From CAYRVX01 sp964642165 (GTDB lineage Bacteria; Planctomycetota; Phycisphaerae; SM23-33): a stretch of 17,963 bases of DNA. Under the pieces are notes generated by a model, which saw only the letters and a list, made by a program, of their open reading frames with translations, did no database searches and was not told the origin of the DNA. The position numbers and the translations under genes are program-made. Location: assembly GCA_964642165.1 (NCBI GenBank), contig CAZXOC010000144.1, forward strand, positions 1 through 17,963. Direction: 5' to 3'. This document shows positions 16,901-17,963 of this stretch, piece by piece; position 1 is the stretch's first letter, and each line of letters opens with the position of its first letter.

Positions 16901-17124
16901 GTCTTCTCGACCTTGATGGTCACGCCCCTGTAGACCCGCACCATCACGCCCGTCACGCCGATGTGGCCGAAGGGCATCTCGCGATTCGGATCCGGGCGTC
17001 CTCTGTAGATCTGCTTCTCGGTATAGTAGTCGCTTCCCGCTCCGTAGCAGGCGAACGAAACCAGCAGCAGAGCCAGGGTCGAAAGCGATATGCCGAATCT
17101 TCGATCTTTCCGGTTTGCATTCAT
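13999..17124 (-). CDS. Secreted PDZ / helical-toroid / HEAT-repeat protein, DUF6288-like
   Basis: This predicted 1041-residue protein starts at ATG 17124, with AAGGA (17132-17136) seven bases upstream. The frame stays open further upstream, but that part is low-complexity and noncoding in character. A signal peptide covers about 1-30 (basic start, then STLALLLVSFACYGAG); the Cys does not sit in a good lipobox. Residues 52-145 form a PDZ-like domain (PGSPADGKFKKGEIITGINGV). Residues 155-480 are an alpha/alpha-toroid-like helical domain rich in Gly, Trp and His (DHTWNNGYNGIACGEYYLRTG, FGCGWVHWGTG). HEAT-like helical repeats begin at about 540 (AAKALRAVGALGEIEKLLRDRDPRVRRAGL) and run to about 720. 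Residues 861-1041 resemble a galactose-binding-like beta sandwich (DYDDSRWEKGRAPIG, VYLNGHKI, LKKGTNVLAAYG). I recall this architecture as DUF6288, common in planctomycetes; function unknown. Binding or processing of an extracytoplasmic substrate is inference. Confidence 0.9.
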   Translation of the reverse strand: MNANRKDRRFGISLSTLALLLVSFACYGAGSDYYTEKQIYRGRPDPNREMPFGHIGVTGVMVRVYRGVTIKVEKTVPGSPADGKFKKGEIITGINGVSLKGKNPFVTLGTALTNAEATNGRMIFDVASADGESKRRQTVRIPVLGSYSKTWPLNCTKSKKIIEQAAEFYADRSKFGSRFNERGIPSALACLFLLSTGDDKYVPPVKAYFDSFPKNVKGIGDHTWNNGYNGIACGEYYLRTGDKSVLPIVQYYCDDAKHRQKFGCGWVHWGTGVSPGYVAGGLMNPAGAQLLTTLLLGKECGVHVDDDTLLGSLRYFYRFAGRGTVPYGDHRGEGGLGSNGKDGMIAAAMQIAAGSQGDVTIYEEARQYLGMSMLTSYPVLVKGHGDEGRGDGIWRSIITSYMRRDRPAQYRKAMDRLTWWHDLSREPGGSIGIATLAWNNGVIGSSGAGVGLSYTAPLKTLRITGAPRTKYSKDYTLPANPWGTRADRAFLSIDHNPKYYDYGRDEPTHIPFYALGGAYHRPAKDLKSVPREVMLKNAYHRRYMIRAQAAKALRAVGALGEIEKLLRDRDPRVRRAGLDGLTDYKYWFAIGRAPISAEQFSPAMVEAIRKMLSDPKESWWVVDGALMALKLAPAKDIQACKSLIMPWTKHSDWWLRESAFMALSGLEKDDALYLKVLPTLLTMVTDEYHTQPRARMLGHLKGALRSKKRTSPAGKMILAGLKNAVKASEIKTGIRSPEGAYNVFEMAKACLQDDPATAVAVARMIRQRFDQFATGDVIKLVATPNSNREGRPYGLYTTLEQQSPQQRRELTGILFNEYRQELIKRMTAEKAGKNQALVDTIIDLTKLRKPVAGWHAVGTPKLEDRIWRFTSFDPQVEKDRKHPREKKRFRTIQLPDELKGWYKVDYDDSRWEKGRAPIGVGVHRRGRVSFKNNSDWGKGEFIVMRTTFELDAVDCDSYRLSILAKQGFHVYLNGHKIHTYIWWKDMPHYRPLVLQPGHIRHLKKGTNVLAAYGNVQYDKTTHEPAGQMDLFIEGLKMSDLK

Positions 17125-17131
17125 GATCGAG

Positions 17132-17136
17132 TCCTT
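17132..17136 (-). promoter_or_regulatory. Ribosome binding site fixing the start of the DUF6288-like gene
   Basis: AAGGA on the minus strand is seven bases before ATG 17124. A signal peptide begins at this ATG, which rejects the longer frame that starts at 17538. Confidence 0.6.
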
Positions 17137-17191
17137 ATCCGGGACTTCCTGGATGGCTTCCCGCCAACGACCGCCGTCGGCCTTTCTGACG

Positions 17192-17219
17192 ATTCTAGCG
17201 CTTGTCCCAACATCCACAA
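17192..17219 (-). promoter_or_regulatory. Putative sigma70-type promoter of the DUF6288-like gene
   Basis: On the minus strand TTGTGG (17214-17219) and TAGAAT (17192-17197) are spaced by 16 bases. Transcription would begin near 17185, giving a leader of about 60 bases. The -10 box is a close match and the -35 box moderate. Confidence 0.4.
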
Positions 17220-17512
17220 GCATCTCTTCTGCCGGGTGGAGGGGGGATCGGGTCGTTTCCGGGCGATGATGTCGCCCAAACCGACCGCTGCAGAGGCATT
17301 TATAGCCGATCCGCACAGACCCTCCCCGGCGCCCGCGGCCGACCCGGCGCCAGCGGCGGACAGCGACTCGGCCGCAGCCCGTCCCGCACCGGCATCGCCG
17401 CTCGAGCAAGTCTCCCAGCGGACGTGGGGAAGCTTGAGAAGGGCGCAGCCATACCGGCCGACCCGCCGCCGGGGCGAACGGAAATACAGGAGTTACGGCG
17501 GTCGGAGGCGAT
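17220..17512. other. Intergenic sequence between promoter and repeat copy 2
   Basis: Very GC-rich. It holds a two-unit 18-base tandem repeat at 17326-17343 and 17344-17361 (CCGGCGCCCGCGGCCGAC, CCGGCGCCAGCGGCGGAC). Open frames cross it on both strands, but they are compositional, with no domain, no good ribosome site and no conserved partner in the window. I see no gene here. Confidence 0.4.
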
Positions 17513-17746
17513 TGTCCAAAATGGGGGGGAATGTCCAAAACCTGTACAATGCTAAGTTATTTTTTAACAGTGCTTTATCGTGATTTCGGGCCGTCCGGAG
17601 AGCCCCAGGAGTGGACAGTTCTGACACAATCAATCTAGACTTATGGACGTTTTCGGGGGGGCGGCTGGGGGCGTGAGAATTCCGCCGGAAGGGGCGAAAA
17701 GTGTCGCGCTACGGCGCGCTCGGGCAGGCTCGGGGGTGAGGCAGGC
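17513..17746 (-). repeat. Direct repeat copy 2 (about 234 bp)
   Basis: This is the second copy of the sequence at 13551-13783, same orientation. Its most conserved edge (17695-17746, 52 bases identical to copy 1) lies 19 bases downstream of the glnS stop codon. The left edge has TGTCCAAAAT at 17513-17522 and TGTCCAAAAC at 17532-17541, then TGTACA, with 19-base periodicity (18 in copy 1). The middle part has drifted from copy 1 and contains a short AT-rich stretch (17554-17569). No protein is encoded. The copy sits between glnS and the promoter of the DUF6288-like gene, so it could act as a 3' end of one or an upstream element of the other. Confidence 0.85.
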
Positions 17747-17765
17747 TCCTCGTCCGGCGCGGGCC

Positions 17766-17963
17766 CTACGGCTGCTTCTGCTGTCTCTGTCGGATCTTGG
17801 CCCAGGTGTCCTTGAGCGTCACGGTGCGGTTGAGGACGAGCCGGCCGCGCGTCGAGTCGGCGTCGAGGCGGAAGTAGCCGATCCGCTCGAGCTGGCAGCG
17901 GAAGCCCGGCGGCTTGTCGGCCAGCGACGGCTCGACCCGGCAGTCGGTCAGCACCTCCAGCGA
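17766..17963 (-). CDS. glnS: Glutaminyl-tRNA synthetase, C-terminal end (partial)
   Basis: The frame is open through the right edge of the window and ends at TAG 17766-17768; 65 residues are visible. They match the end of the anticodon-binding beta-barrel of bacterial GlnRS: LEVLTDCRVEPSLAD, then FRCQLERIGYFRLDADS, then LVLNRTVTLKDTW. In other bacteria this reads roughly QFERLGYFxxDxDS and FNRTVTLRDTW. The enzyme attaches glutamine to tRNA-Gln in the cytoplasm. The catalytic HIGH and KMSKS motifs would lie outside the window. No terminator hairpin with a T-run is visible after the stop; repeat copy 2 begins 19 bases later. Confidence 0.93.
   Translation of the reverse strand, partial: SLEVLTDCRVEPSLADKPPGFRCQLERIGYFRLDADSTRGRLVLNRTVTLKDTWAKIRQRQQKQP

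Noticed and set aside
17270..17583. Small plus-strand frame with PAPAADPAPAAD repeats
   Set aside because: The repeat is a GC-rich 18-base tandem duplication, the ribosome site is poor, and the frame runs into the noncoding repeat copy 2.
13551..17746. Integron-like gene cassette array
   Set aside because: Direct repeats after genes and a nearby tyrosine recombinase invite the idea, but the repeat has no recognisable attC fold, the recombinase shows no integron-specific domain, and only one gene lies between the copies.

Overview
The window is high-GC bacterial DNA, most likely from a planctomycete (Planctomycetota) or a close PVC relative. Four observations point there: an LEPRLLL N-terminal motif on a giant exported protein that ends in a dockerin-type repeat pair; a PDZ/helical-toroid/HEAT protein resembling DUF6288; remnants of a DUF1580-like helix-turn-helix gene and of a tyrosine recombinase of a kind I associate with planctomycetes; and very large modular secreted proteins separated by wide, partly decayed intergenic regions. 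These are recognised from memory of the families, not from a search.

Layout from left to right. (1) 30-7742, minus strand: a roughly 2570-residue exported subtilase-fold protein with Ig-like, propeller-like, CARDB, jelly-roll-like and dockerin modules. (2) 7743-8662: a divergent intergenic region of about 0.9 kb with a plausible promoter for gene 1, a decayed DUF1580-like HTH gene on the minus strand, and two small inverted repeats. (3) 8663-12895, plus strand: a 1410-residue secreted protein with three separate DUF1565/parallel beta-helix entry modules, an Fn3-like domain and a TPR-like tail. (4) 12992-13998: a graveyard holding the 3' end of a tyrosine recombinase, interrupted in frame by a repeat-rich insert of about 114 bp that replaces its catalytic HxxR box; copy 1 of a ~233-bp repeat; and a 23-codon stub of a Tat-signal gene that stops being recognisable exactly where the repeat begins. 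(5) 13999-17124, minus strand: a secreted PDZ/toroid/HEAT/beta-sandwich protein. (6) 17125-17765: intergenic DNA with a plausible promoter and copy 2 of the repeat, starting 19 bp after glnS. (7) 17766-17963, minus strand: the 3' end of glnS.

Only glnS is housekeeping. The three large genes all encode exported proteins with protein- or carbohydrate-contact folds, but nothing shows that they form one pathway. The most unusual part is the mobile-element-like layer. The same ~233-bp sequence lies in direct orientation on both sides of the DUF6288-like gene, with one very conserved edge (52 identical bases) that abuts glnS in one copy and a truncated Tat gene in the other. A second, unrelated repeat sits in frame inside the recombinase remnant. 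I see no CRISPR array, tRNA, rRNA or intact transposase.
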